Positions 1 to 5,286 are shown, counted from the stretch's first letter. The stretch is DNA of 7,149 nt from Thermoleophilia bacterium (GCA_025933895.1 JAICZB010000124.1:1-7149), one strand, 5' to 3'. Program-made: numbers and translations. Notes: generated by a model from the sequence alone, not told the origin.

Positions 1-348
1 CACTACATGGACGAGGCCGAGCAGCTCGCCGACCGCATCGCCGTGATCGCCGGCGGGCAGATCGTCGCCGAGGGAACGCCGGGGACGCTCGGCGGCCGCA
101 ACCGGATGGCCGCGACGATCCGCTTCACGCTGCCCGAGGGAACCGGCGCCGACGACCTGCCGCCGGAGTTGCGCGCGCTCCTGGCCGGCGAGGACGGTCG
201 CGTGACGCTGACGAGCCAGTCGCCGCTCGCGCACGTCGGCGCCCTGGCCGAGTGGGCGCGCGGGCGCAGCATCGACCTGCCCGACCTCGACGTGCGGCGG
301 CCGACACTCGAGGACGTCTACCTCGAGCTGACGAGGAGCGAGGCGTGA
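1..348 (+). CDS. ABC transporter ATP-binding protein, DrrA-like, C-terminal part (5' end outside window)
   Basis: This is the last 115 residues of an ABC exporter ATPase, which powers substrate efflux together with the permease that follows. The first codon in the window is a His followed by YMDEAEQLADRI. This matches the H-loop (switch histidine) region of ABC ATPases (usually TTHYMDEAE), so the Walker A, Q-loop, signature and Walker B motifs lie upstream, outside the window. The following stretch, VIAGGQIVAEGTP, is the usual last strand of the nucleotide-binding domain. The remaining 80 or so residues form the C-terminal extension typical of the daunorubicin-resistance (DrrA/CcmA) subgroup, ending in the common motif PTLEDVYLELT. 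The stop codon overlaps the start of the permease gene (GTGA), so the two are translationally coupled. The substrate (drug, lipid or polyketide) cannot be told from this fragment. Confidence 0.93.
   Translation, partial: HYMDEAEQLADRIAVIAGGQIVAEGTPGTLGGRNRMAATIRFTLPEGTGADDLPPELRALLAGEDGRVTLTSQSPLAHVGALAEWARGRSIDLPDLDVRRPTLEDVYLELTRSEA
333..338 (+). promoter_or_regulatory. Ribosome binding site of the ABC permease
   Basis: GAGGAG lies six bases before the GTG at 345, inside the last codons of the ATPase gene. It supports the GTG start and translational coupling. It is one of the few clear Shine-Dalgarno sequences in the window. Confidence 0.7.
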
Positions 349-1208
349 TCCTCCTCATCCGCTGGCTGCTGCGACGGCGCCGCGAGCGGCGGGCCGGCGA
401 GCCCGCGAGCGCAAGCCCGACTGCAGCGTCCCGCGGCCCGCTCGCGCTCGTCCTCCATCAGGCGTTCTACGACCTCCGCGGCTTCCTGCGCAACCGGCAG
501 GGCCGCTTCTTCACCCTGGTCCTGCCGCTGCTCTTCCTCGTCATCTTCGTCGCGGTCTTCGGCAACAACAAGGTCGGGCCGGGGAACCTGCCGGCGCGGA
601 TCTACTACGTGCCCGGCATCTCGGCGCTGGCCATCATCGCCGCCTCGTTCGTGAACCTCGTCATCTCGATCACCGTGCTCCGCGAGGAGGGAATCCTGAA
701 GCGGCGGCGCGCGACGCCCGTGCCGGCCTGGGCGCTGATCGCCGGCCGGACGCTGATGGCGATCGCCGTCTCACTGGTCTCGATGGTCGTGCTCATGCTC
801 GTCGGACGCTTCGCCTACGGCGTCCGGCTCCCGACGCGCACGATTCCCGGGGTCGCGATCACTGCGGTCCTCGGCTCGGTTTCGTTCTGCGCCCTCGCGT
901 ACGCGTTCTCGACGGTGATCGAGAACGAGGACGCCGCCCAGCCGATGGTGCAGGCCGTGATGCTGCCGCTCTACTTCATCTCCGGCGTCTTCATCCCGGC
1001 GGTGACGCTGCCGAACTGGCTGCGGCACGTGGCGCAGGTCTTCCCGGTGCAGCATCTCTCGCACGGGCTGCACCACGCGTTCGCCCCGGCGACGACCGGG
1101 ATCGGGATCGTCTGGAGCGACCTCGGCGTGCTCGCGCTCTGGGGAGCGATCGGGCTGGCCGTCGCGCTCTTCCGCTTCAGCTGGCTGCCGAAGGCGGCGA
1201 CCGGCTAG
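345..1208 (+). CDS. ABC-2 type transporter permease, DrrB-like
   Basis: This 287-residue integral membrane protein is the transmembrane half of the exporter whose ATPase ends at 348. I chose the GTG at 345. It overlaps the ATPase stop as GTGA, has a GAGGAG ribosome site at 333-338, and no other in-frame ATG, GTG or TTG occurs before the conserved core. About six hydrophobic segments are visible, near residues 55-73, 90-110, 127-150, 161-186, 192-213 and 252-278. The pair LPLYFISGVFIP then LPNWL...VFPVQHL is the ABC-2 family signature for the fifth helix and the following loop. The core begins near residue 33 (LALVLHQAFYDLRGFLRN). Before it lies an unusual Arg-rich stretch (R10-R16) and an Ala/Ser/Pro linker. 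DrrB-type permeases work as dimers with two ATPase copies. The export direction is inferred from family membership, and the substrate is unknown. Confidence 0.93.
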   Translation: MILLIRWLLRRRRERRAGEPASASPTAASRGPLALVLHQAFYDLRGFLRNRQGRFFTLVLPLLFLVIFVAVFGNNKVGPGNLPARIYYVPGISALAIIAASFVNLVISITVLREEGILKRRRATPVPAWALIAGRTLMAIAVSLVSMVVLMLVGRFAYGVRLPTRTIPGVAITAVLGSVSFCALAYAFSTVIENEDAAQPMVQAVMLPLYFISGVFIPAVTLPNWLRHVAQVFPVQHLSHGLHHAFAPATTGIGIVWSDLGVLALWGAIGLAVALFRFSWLPKAATG

Positions 1209-1211
1209 AGG

Positions 1212-2102
1212 TTACGGCAGGGCGATGCGCCGCACGTCGTTCGAGCCCTGCTCGACGATCCATAGGCCGCGTCCGAACTGGACGAGGTCGCGCGGCGTCC
1301 GGCCGACAGCGTACGACTTCTTGATCTTGCCGCGCCTGGGAGCGATCCGGTCGACGCGGTCGAGGCCGGCGTCGCTGACCCAGACCGATCCGCGCGCGTA
1401 GGTGACGCCTGACGCGTTGCCGGGGATGCGCAGCCGCCGCATGACCCTCGCGCGCATGGGGTCGATCCGAGCCACGATGCCCGCGTAGTACGTCGTCGCC
1501 CACAGTCCCTTCGGCGTCGCGACGATCGCATCGACATCACGGCCGAGCTTGACCCTCGTGAGCTGCTTCCCGCTCGCGGGGTCGACCGCGGTGACGTAGC
1601 CGCCGCCGTTCGTGACCCAGAGCCGGCCGTGCGCGAAGGCCAGCGCCTCGGCTTTCCCGCCGACGGTGACACGGCCCACGACGGTGTTCGTCGCCGGATC
1701 GACGTGGGCCACCGTCCCCGCGCTGTACTCGGCGACCCAGATGGAGCCGTCAGGTGCGGGGACGATGCCCACCGCGGGACCCTGGAGATGGATCGTGGCG
1801 ACGACGTGGTCCGTCGCCGGATCGATCCGGTAGAGGGCGTCGGCGGTGAAGTCCCCGACCCACACGGCGCCTGCCCCGAAGCTCACGGAAGCCGGCGTGT
1901 CACCGACCTTGATCGTCGCGAGGACCTTCCGGCTGGTCGGAGAGATCCGCGAGACGCTGCCCGCGCCCGAGTTGGCGCTCCAGACAGAACCGGCGCCGGA
2001 GGTGAGCCCGGTGGGCTGCAAGCCGACGTGCACGGTCGACCGGTGCTGAGCGGAGAACGTGAGCGCGGTGAGTGCGGCGAGGCCGGCGGCGAGCGTCTTC
2101 AT
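1212..2102 (-). CDS. Exported seven-repeat beta-propeller protein (YncE/Vgb-like fold)
   Basis: This 296-residue protein starts with a short signal-peptide-like segment (MKTLAAGLAALTALTFSA, likely cleaved near residue 18) and then consists almost wholly of about 40-residue repeats. The marker Trp of each repeat falls at residues 41, 81, 122, 162, 201, 241 and 281. It is usually followed by a Gly/Asp turn, then R-I-D-P and a V-x-A-T-I strand, so a seven-bladed propeller is expected. The strand before the first repeat (residues 23-34) could close the ring with the last blade. The family includes YncE, NHL-type and virginiamycin B lyase-like proteins. The Glu-x-His and His catalytic residues known in Vgb are not evident, so a binding or scaffold role is more likely than lyase activity. 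It is divergent from the TetR gene and shares its operator region. Its stop lies 3 bp from the permease stop, tail to tail. The function is unknown. Confidence 0.88.
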   Translation of the reverse strand: MKTLAAGLAALTALTFSAQHRSTVHVGLQPTGLTSGAGSVWSANSGAGSVSRISPTSRKVLATIKVGDTPASVSFGAGAVWVGDFTADALYRIDPATDHVVATIHLQGPAVGIVPAPDGSIWVAEYSAGTVAHVDPATNTVVGRVTVGGKAEALAFAHGRLWVTNGGGYVTAVDPASGKQLTRVKLGRDVDAIVATPKGLWATTYYAGIVARIDPMRARVMRRLRIPGNASGVTYARGSVWVSDAGLDRVDRIAPRRGKIKKSYAVGRTPRDLVQFGRGLWIVEQGSNDVRRIALP

Positions 2103-2130
2103 GACTTGCGTCCGACCTTATCTTTACACT
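2101..2130 (+). promoter_or_regulatory. Predicted leaderless promoter of the TetR gene
   Basis: ATGACT (2101-2106, four of six matches to TTGACA) is separated by 18 bp from TACACT (2125-2130), a TANNNT -10. Seven bases later comes the TTG start codon at 2138. Transcription would therefore start at or next to the start codon. The -10 lies inside the palindromic operator, which predicts autorepression. The -35 assignment is weaker than the -10. Confidence 0.5.
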
Positions 2131-2144
2131 GTATAGATTGTCAA
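2115..2144 (-). promoter_or_regulatory. Predicted promoter of the beta-propeller gene
   Basis: Read on the minus strand, a perfect TTGACA (2144-2139) is followed by an 18-bp spacer and TAAGGT (2120-2115), a TANNNT-type -10. The ATG at 2102 lies 12 bp after the -10, which predicts a leader of only about 5 nt and no room for a Shine-Dalgarno sequence. The spacer coincides almost base for base with the 19-bp palindrome, so a bound repressor would block RNA polymerase. Confidence 0.6.
2120..2138. promoter_or_regulatory. Near-perfect 19-bp palindrome, likely TetR operator
   Basis: The sequence ATCTtTACAcTGTAtAGAT has nine-base arms with eight matching pairs around a central C; the only mismatch is the T/T pair five bases from the centre. 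Its size, dyad symmetry and place between a TetR gene and a divergent partner are standard for TetR-family operators. It covers the -10 of the TetR promoter and the spacer of the opposite promoter, and its last base is the first base of the TetR start codon. It is A+T-rich against a G+C-rich background, which makes chance less likely. Confidence 0.75.
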
Positions 2145-2758
2145 GGCCGGGAAGACCCAAACTCGGGGAGCGGACGCTCTCGCGCAGCGAGGTGGTCGAA
2201 CGTGCGCTGCAAATGGGAGACGCGACGGGCGTGGAGGCGATCACGATGCGCCGCCTCGGCCGTGAGCTGGGAGTCGAGGCGATGGCCCTCTACACCCACA
2301 TCCGCTCGAAGGACGACTTGCTCGCCGCGATCGGCTCACGCATCCTGGCCGAGCTCGAGGTCGAGTCGCGGGAGCGACCCGACTGGCGCGGCCGGATCGA
2401 GGCGGTCTGCCGGGCCTGGGCGGCTCTACGCGAGCGACACCCGCACACGTTCGCTCTGATCTACCGTGCCGACACCGGCGTCCTCACGGTCACCGAAGAG
2501 CTGATGGACGCGCTGCTCACCGCCGGCTTCGCGGGTGCCGATGCGTGGCTCGCCTACCAGTCACTCGTCTTCTTCGTCGATCCCCCGCTGCTGCACTGGC
2601 CGAGCACGAGCCCCGGCGAGGTCTGGCGCCTTGACACCGGGAGAGGACATCACGCCGAGCTCGCGCCGTACGCGCGGTATTTCTCCTGGGACGATGTCTG
2701 GGAGAACGGGCTCGAGCTCTTCCTCGACGGGCTCGAGGCGAGGGTTACGCGGCTCTGA
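2138..2758 (+). CDS. TetR/AcrR-family transcriptional repressor
   Basis: This 206-residue protein has a typical TetR N-terminal DNA-binding domain at about residues 15-62. The helix-turn-helix core is TMRRLGRELGVEAMALYTHI (residues 36-55), followed by the hallmark RSKDDLLAAI. The basic N-terminus PGRPKL resembles that of many actinobacterial members. The rest (about 70-206) is the variable ligand-binding and dimerisation domain. The chosen start is TTG at 2138. An in-frame stop lies at 2102, only a CTG at 2129 could lie further upstream, and the next option (GTG at 2192) would remove part of the first helix. No Shine-Dalgarno sequence precedes it, but TACACT sits seven bases upstream, fitting a leaderless transcript. 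It probably represses itself and the divergent propeller gene through the palindrome at 2120-2138. Its 3' end overlaps the VOC gene by 14 bp, tail to tail. The ligand is unknown. Confidence 0.92.
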   Translation: MSRPGRPKLGERTLSRSEVVERALQMGDATGVEAITMRRLGRELGVEAMALYTHIRSKDDLLAAIGSRILAELEVESRERPDWRGRIEAVCRAWAALRERHPHTFALIYRADTGVLTVTEELMDALLTAGFAGADAWLAYQSLVFFVDPPLLHWPSTSPGEVWRLDTGRGHHAELAPYARYFSWDDVWENGLELFLDGLEARVTRL

Positions 2759-3548
2759 GCACGAGCGGATTCCCCGAGGGATCGCGGACCTCCGTGCCGC
2801 CGATGCGCTCGGCGACACGCTCCACCTCGGCCTCGTCGGGGAGAGCGATGGTGAAGCGGAGCAGCCGAGCCGTCCCCTCGGGGGCGGGCTCGGCGCCGCG
2901 CGTCTCCCACGTGTTGCCGCCGATGTGGTGGTGGTAGCCGCCGGCGCTGAGGAAGGCGGCCGTGTCGCCGAGCTGGGCGGTCAGGCCCATCCCGAGCGTG
3001 TCGCGGTAGAAGCGGATCGTCTCGTCGACGTCGCGGACTCGGAGGTGGACGTGGCCGACCGTCGTCCTCTCCGGCAGGCCGTCGAATCCGTCCTCGCCCG
3101 CCTCGGCGAGGAGCGACGCGGCGTCGAGCGGAATCGTCGTCATCCGCTCCCAGACCTGGCCTTCCCACTGCTCGCGCGGTCGGTCGGCATAGACCTCGAT
3201 CCCGTGCCGGTCCGGGTCACGGAGGTAGATCGCCTCGCTGACGTCGTGGTCGGAGAGGCCCTCGAGCGGGATCTGCTCGCGGGCGGCGTGGGCGAGGAAG
3301 CGGCCGAGGCTCGGGCGATCCGGCACGAGCAGCGCCACGTGGAAGAGGCCGGTGAAGCCGTCGGCGGGCCGCACGCCCGGCTCCTCGACGAAGCGTAGGA
3401 GCGGCGTGTCGACGCCGAGCTCGGCCGTCCCGTCCTCGCGTGAGAGGACGCGGAGCCCGATCGCGTCTTGCCAGTACGCGAGCGACCGGTCGAGATCGGA
3501 GACGCTCAGCTCGACGAGCCCCATGCGGGCGTCCGGCGCGATCTCCAC
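2745..3548 (-). CDS. Two-module VOC-family protein, CatE-like extradiol dioxygenase/glyoxalase fold
   Basis: This 267-residue cytoplasmic protein has two vicinal-oxygen-chelate modules, about residues 10-122 and 164-265. The overall pattern, with GLFHVALLVPD, SEAIYLRDPDRHGIEVYADRP and AGGYHHHIGGNTW, resembles the Bacillus CatE/YfiE group annotated as catechol-2,3-dioxygenase, so a non-haem metal enzyme is the best guess. In module 1 the metal-ligand positions read E13, H70 and E118. In module 2 the first position is H168, with a triple His at 206-208, while the final Glu position reads Val in SGNPLVL. The substrate cannot be inferred. The start is GTG at 3548, giving the family-like N-terminus MEIAPDARMGLVELSV; ATG at codon 9 is possible. 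It begins 9 bp after the stop of the HNH-like gene and may be co-transcribed, but TAGGCT six bases before the GTG suggests its own leaderless start. Its 3' end overlaps the TetR gene. Confidence 0.88.
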   Translation of the reverse strand: MEIAPDARMGLVELSVSDLDRSLAYWQDAIGLRVLSREDGTAELGVDTPLLRFVEEPGVRPADGFTGLFHVALLVPDRPSLGRFLAHAAREQIPLEGLSDHDVSEAIYLRDPDRHGIEVYADRPREQWEGQVWERMTTIPLDAASLLAEAGEDGFDGLPERTTVGHVHLRVRDVDETIRFYRDTLGMGLTAQLGDTAAFLSAGGYHHHIGGNTWETRGAEPAPEGTARLLRFTIALPDEAEVERVAERIGGTEVRDPSGNPLVLRAA

Positions 3549-3554
3549 GGGATC

Positions 3555-3560
3555 AGCCTA
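3555..3560 (-). promoter_or_regulatory. Possible -10 element for leaderless start of the VOC gene
   Basis: On the minus strand TAGGCT (3560-3555) is followed by six bases and the GTG at 3548. Its first three bases are also the TAG stop of the upstream HNH-like gene. No Shine-Dalgarno sequence precedes the GTG and no convincing -35 was found. The same hexamer precedes the alkA start. Confidence 0.35.
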
Positions 3561-4037
3561 GCCCTGTGTGTGCTTGAGCGTGTCCTCGCGCTGCTGCGCC
3601 TGCGCGAGCGTGAGCTGTCCCGAGCAGACCTCGGCGTTGAGCTCGTTCTCGATCTTGTCCACGTCCGCCGCGCGCGGGTAGGGCTCGGGCCAGAGGTTGC
3701 GCGGGTCGGTCGGGCTGCCGCCGAGCTCGAGGCTGATGAGGTGATCCTCCTGGTAGTCGGAGAGGGAGCCGGTCTCGCCGTACTGCCGCATCTGCTTCCG
3801 CTTGAGCTCGTCGGTGTACGAGCTCGGTGGCCGGATGGTCGACGTCCAGCCGTGACGGCAGACCGTCGAGCGGATGTTCGCCTGCGTCACGTCCGGGTTG
3901 AGGACGCCGGGCGTCCGCACCGGGTCGGCGAGGATCGAGTGCGCTCCGCGGCCGTGTCCATGGGCGAACAGGACGACGACGGTCATGACGAGCACGAGGG
4001 CGATCGCGAAGTCTGCGGGAGTGACGGGCCGCGCCAC
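3558..4037 (-). CDS. Membrane-anchored or secreted small protein with HNH-like (beta-beta-alpha-metal) motif
   Basis: This 159-residue protein has one hydrophobic helix near the N-terminus (about residues 8-25, FAIALVLVMTVVVLFA) and then a hydrophilic domain predicted outside the cytoplasm. The domain starts with TPGVLNPDVTQANIRSTVC and contains YQEDHLISLELGG (95-107) followed by DPRNLWPEP (111-119). The spacing of D98-H99 and N114 resembles the beta-beta-alpha-metal (HNH) finger of nucleases; a third ligand could be D127, E130 or E132 in the last helix. Two Cys (60 and 138) could form a disulfide. Similar actinobacterial and proteobacterial proteins are, to my knowledge, usually left as hypothetical or called HNH endonucleases, so nuclease activity is inferred. 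The GTG at 4037 is chosen because it precedes the helix and has TACCGT exactly seven bases upstream. It is divergent from alkA and precedes the VOC gene by 9 bp. Confidence 0.78.
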   Translation of the reverse strand: MARPVTPADFAIALVLVMTVVVLFAHGHGRGAHSILADPVRTPGVLNPDVTQANIRSTVCRHGWTSTIRPPSSYTDELKRKQMRQYGETGSLSDYQEDHLISLELGGSPTDPRNLWPEPYPRAADVDKIENELNAEVCSGQLTLAQAQQREDTLKHTQG

Positions 4038-4044
4038 TCTGGCG

Positions 4045-4073
4045 ACGGTAGGGAGCGCTACGGGCCGCCGCAA
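4045..4073 (-). promoter_or_regulatory. Predicted leaderless promoter of the HNH-like gene
   Basis: On the minus strand TTGCGG (4073-4068) is followed by a 17-bp spacer and TACCGT (4050-4045). Seven bases later comes the GTG start at 4037. The -10 and its distance to the start fit a leaderless transcript; the -35 matches only the first three consensus bases. Confidence 0.45.
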
Positions 4074-4105
4074 GACGCTCTTCCAGCCGCGTCCCGGCGA
4101 GTCAG

Positions 4106-4111
4106 TAGGCT
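4106..4111 (+). promoter_or_regulatory. Predicted -10 element for leaderless alkA start
   Basis: TAGGCT is followed by seven bases and the ATG at 4119, and no Shine-Dalgarno sequence precedes the ATG. No good -35 was found. The 81-bp gap 4038-4118 thus appears to hold two divergent promoters with nothing else recognisable. Confidence 0.42.
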
Positions 4112-4118
4112 CGCGGAC

Positions 4119-4964
4119 ATGGCCGAGATCGTCGTTCGCCCGCGCGGTCCGTACTCGCTCGAGCTGTCCGCACGGCTCGCCGGGGACGCGACGCGGCGGG
4201 TGCGCGACGGCCTCGTCACGGCCCGCTGTTGTGGCGCCGTGGCCCGCGCGTGGCAGTCGCGCGACGGCACGGTGACCATCCGCTCGGAGTCGGACGAAGC
4301 CGCCGAGAAGCTCCGCTGGGCGCTCGCGCTTGACGACGACCACTCGGAGTTCCTGCGCCGCGTCGTGGACGATCCTCTGCTCGGTCGCGCGGCGAAGCAC
4401 CTCCGCGGGCTGCGGCCGGCGCGCACGGCGACGGTCGCGCAGGCGCTCCTCCGCGCCGTCTGCGGGCAGCTCGTCGACTGGAAGACGGGACGAATGCTCG
4501 AGCAGCGCGTGATCCGTGCGCTCGCGCCGCCCGACGAGAACGGGCACTGCGAGCCGCCGTCGACCGCCGCGCTCGCCGCCGTCGCGCCGTTCGAGCTCCG
4601 TCGGCTCGGGCTGCACGAGCGCCGCGGCGCGGCCGTCGTCCGTCTCTGCCGCAGCCTCGAGCTCGAGCGGTTCCACGGCCTGCCGACCGACGCCGTGGTC
4701 CGCCGGATCGAGCGCGAGCGCGGCCTCGGCCCGTGGTCGGCAGGCGTGGTCTGCCTCGAAGGGCTCGGCCGCTTCGAGCACGGACTCGTCGGCGACCTCG
4801 GGCTCGTCAAGCTCCTGCGCGCACTGCGCGGCCGGCCCGTGGAGGGATGGGAGACGGCCGAGCTGCTCGAGCAGTACGGCGAGTGGGCGGGGCTCGCGAG
4901 CGTGTATCTCCTCGCGGGCTTTGGCCGCGGCCTGATTCCGCTGCCGGCGGCGCGCGCCGCCTAG
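4119..4964 (+). CDS. alkA: DNA-3-methyladenine glycosylase II family protein, AlkA-like (HhH-GPD)
   Basis: This 281-residue base-excision repair enzyme is expected to cut the N-glycosidic bond of alkylated bases in DNA, leaving an abasic site. The N-terminal part (about 10-70, PYSLELSARL to EKLRWALAL) matches the small AlkA_N-type domain. The helical HhH-GPD domain covers about 95-265. Its helix-hairpin-helix is RGLGPWSAGVVCLEGLGRF (201-219), close to the GIGPWTA motif of the family, and D226 in VGDLGL sits where the catalytic Asp of E. coli AlkA (D238) is found. The C-terminal EWAGLASVYLL fits the last family helix. The length equals that of E. coli AlkA. The ATG at 4119 is chosen because the AlkA_N domain follows at once and a -10-like TAGGCT lies seven bases upstream. 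No Ada-type regulator is present nearby. The gene ends in a CTAG shared with the opposite gene. The exact lesion range is inferred from the family. Confidence 0.9.
   Translation: MAEIVVRPRGPYSLELSARLAGDATRRVRDGLVTARCCGAVARAWQSRDGTVTIRSESDEAAEKLRWALALDDDHSEFLRRVVDDPLLGRAAKHLRGLRPARTATVAQALLRAVCGQLVDWKTGRMLEQRVIRALAPPDENGHCEPPSTAALAAVAPFELRRLGLHERRGAAVVRLCRSLELERFHGLPTDAVVRRIERERGLGPWSAGVVCLEGLGRFEHGLVGDLGLVKLLRALRGRPVEGWETAELLEQYGEWAGLASVYLLAGFGRGLIPLPAARAA
4946..4961. terminator. 16-bp perfect palindrome at the convergent alkA/membrane-gene junction, possible bidirectional terminator
   Basis: GGCGGCGCGCGCCGCC is a perfect palindrome able to form a six-bp stem with a GCGC loop in RNA from either strand. 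It lies in the last codons of alkA and ends on the first base of the shared CTAG. There is no U-tract on either side, so it would be of the GC-hairpin type without tail. It could also be a by-product of GC-rich Ala/Arg codons. Confidence 0.35.
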
Positions 4965-5275
4965 CCGCGAAGGTTGATCGCCAATGCCAAGCAGAGAATG
5001 GACAGCGCCGCGAGGACCGAAACGAGTGCCGCGAGGAGCGGCTTCAGTCTGTCGCGCCATGCCCACGCGACCAGAATCGCAGCCCCGATCGTGAGCGTCA
5101 TCGCGGCGACGATGAGACTCGCGAACAGACCGTCGTTGTACCCGCCGCCGCCACTAGTCGCGTACGTCCGGGCGGCGATTCCCCAAGAGGCGAGCACGAT
5201 CGCCGCACACAAGAAGAGGGTCAGCCTTCGCCGGATGACCGCTTTGCCCGATGGGCTCCGCGCACTAGTGCTCAT
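4961..5275 (-). CDS. Small three-helix membrane protein of unknown function
   Basis: I do not recognise this 104-residue protein. It has a short basic N-terminus (about residues 1-17, ending in IRRR) and three hydrophobic segments: about 18-36 (LTLFLCAAIVLASWGIAA), 51-74 and 79-101. The loop between the first and second has a Gly-rich patch (SGGGGYND), and the short loop between the second and third is basic (WRDRLK). This predicts the N-terminus and the second loop in the cytoplasm. No catalytic motif is visible. The ATG at 5275 is preferred; an in-frame GTG at 5293 would add six residues and lies inside the inverted repeat. A weak GGA precedes the ATG. The gene is divergent from proC across the 5276-5353 gap and shares the CTAG stop with alkA. 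The coding assignment rests on the membrane pattern and the exact gene packing, so it is less certain than its neighbours. Confidence 0.65.
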   Translation of the reverse strand: MSTSARSPSGKAVIRRRLTLFLCAAIVLASWGIAARTYATSGGGGYNDGLFASLIVAAMTLTIGAAILVAWAWRDRLKPLLAALVSVLAALSILCLALAINLRG

Positions 5276-5286
5276 AGCATCCGTGA

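Noticed and set aside
1185..1220. Inverted repeat CTGCCG (1185-1190) and CGGCAG (1215-1220) as a terminator for the ABC operon
   Set aside because: The arms are only six bases with a 24-base gap and no U-tract, which is expected by chance in such G+C-rich DNA.
1212..2102. Naming the propeller protein a virginiamycin B lyase
   Set aside because: Fold-level similarity only; the catalytic His and Glu-x-His pattern of Vgb was not found.
1629..2459. Long plus-strand open frame opposite the propeller gene
   Set aside because: It is a shadow of the propeller repeats and runs through the operator into the TetR gene in the wrong frame.
3468..4118. Upstream continuation of the alkA frame on the plus strand
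   Set aside because: It is antisense to the HNH-like and VOC genes, and its text is low-complexity Arg/Glu/Val. The AlkA domain begins right after the ATG at 4119.
4041..5066. Upstream continuation on the minus strand of the HNH-like reading frame, antisense to alkA
   Set aside because: Open only because stop codons are rare at this G+C content. The text is Arg/Pro-rich, lacks domains and covers a well-supported AlkA gene on the other strand.
5262..5271. Ten-base palindrome GCACTAGTGC at the start of the membrane gene
   Set aside because: It is short, lies inside codons 2-5 of the membrane gene, and has no second copy or regulator nearby.
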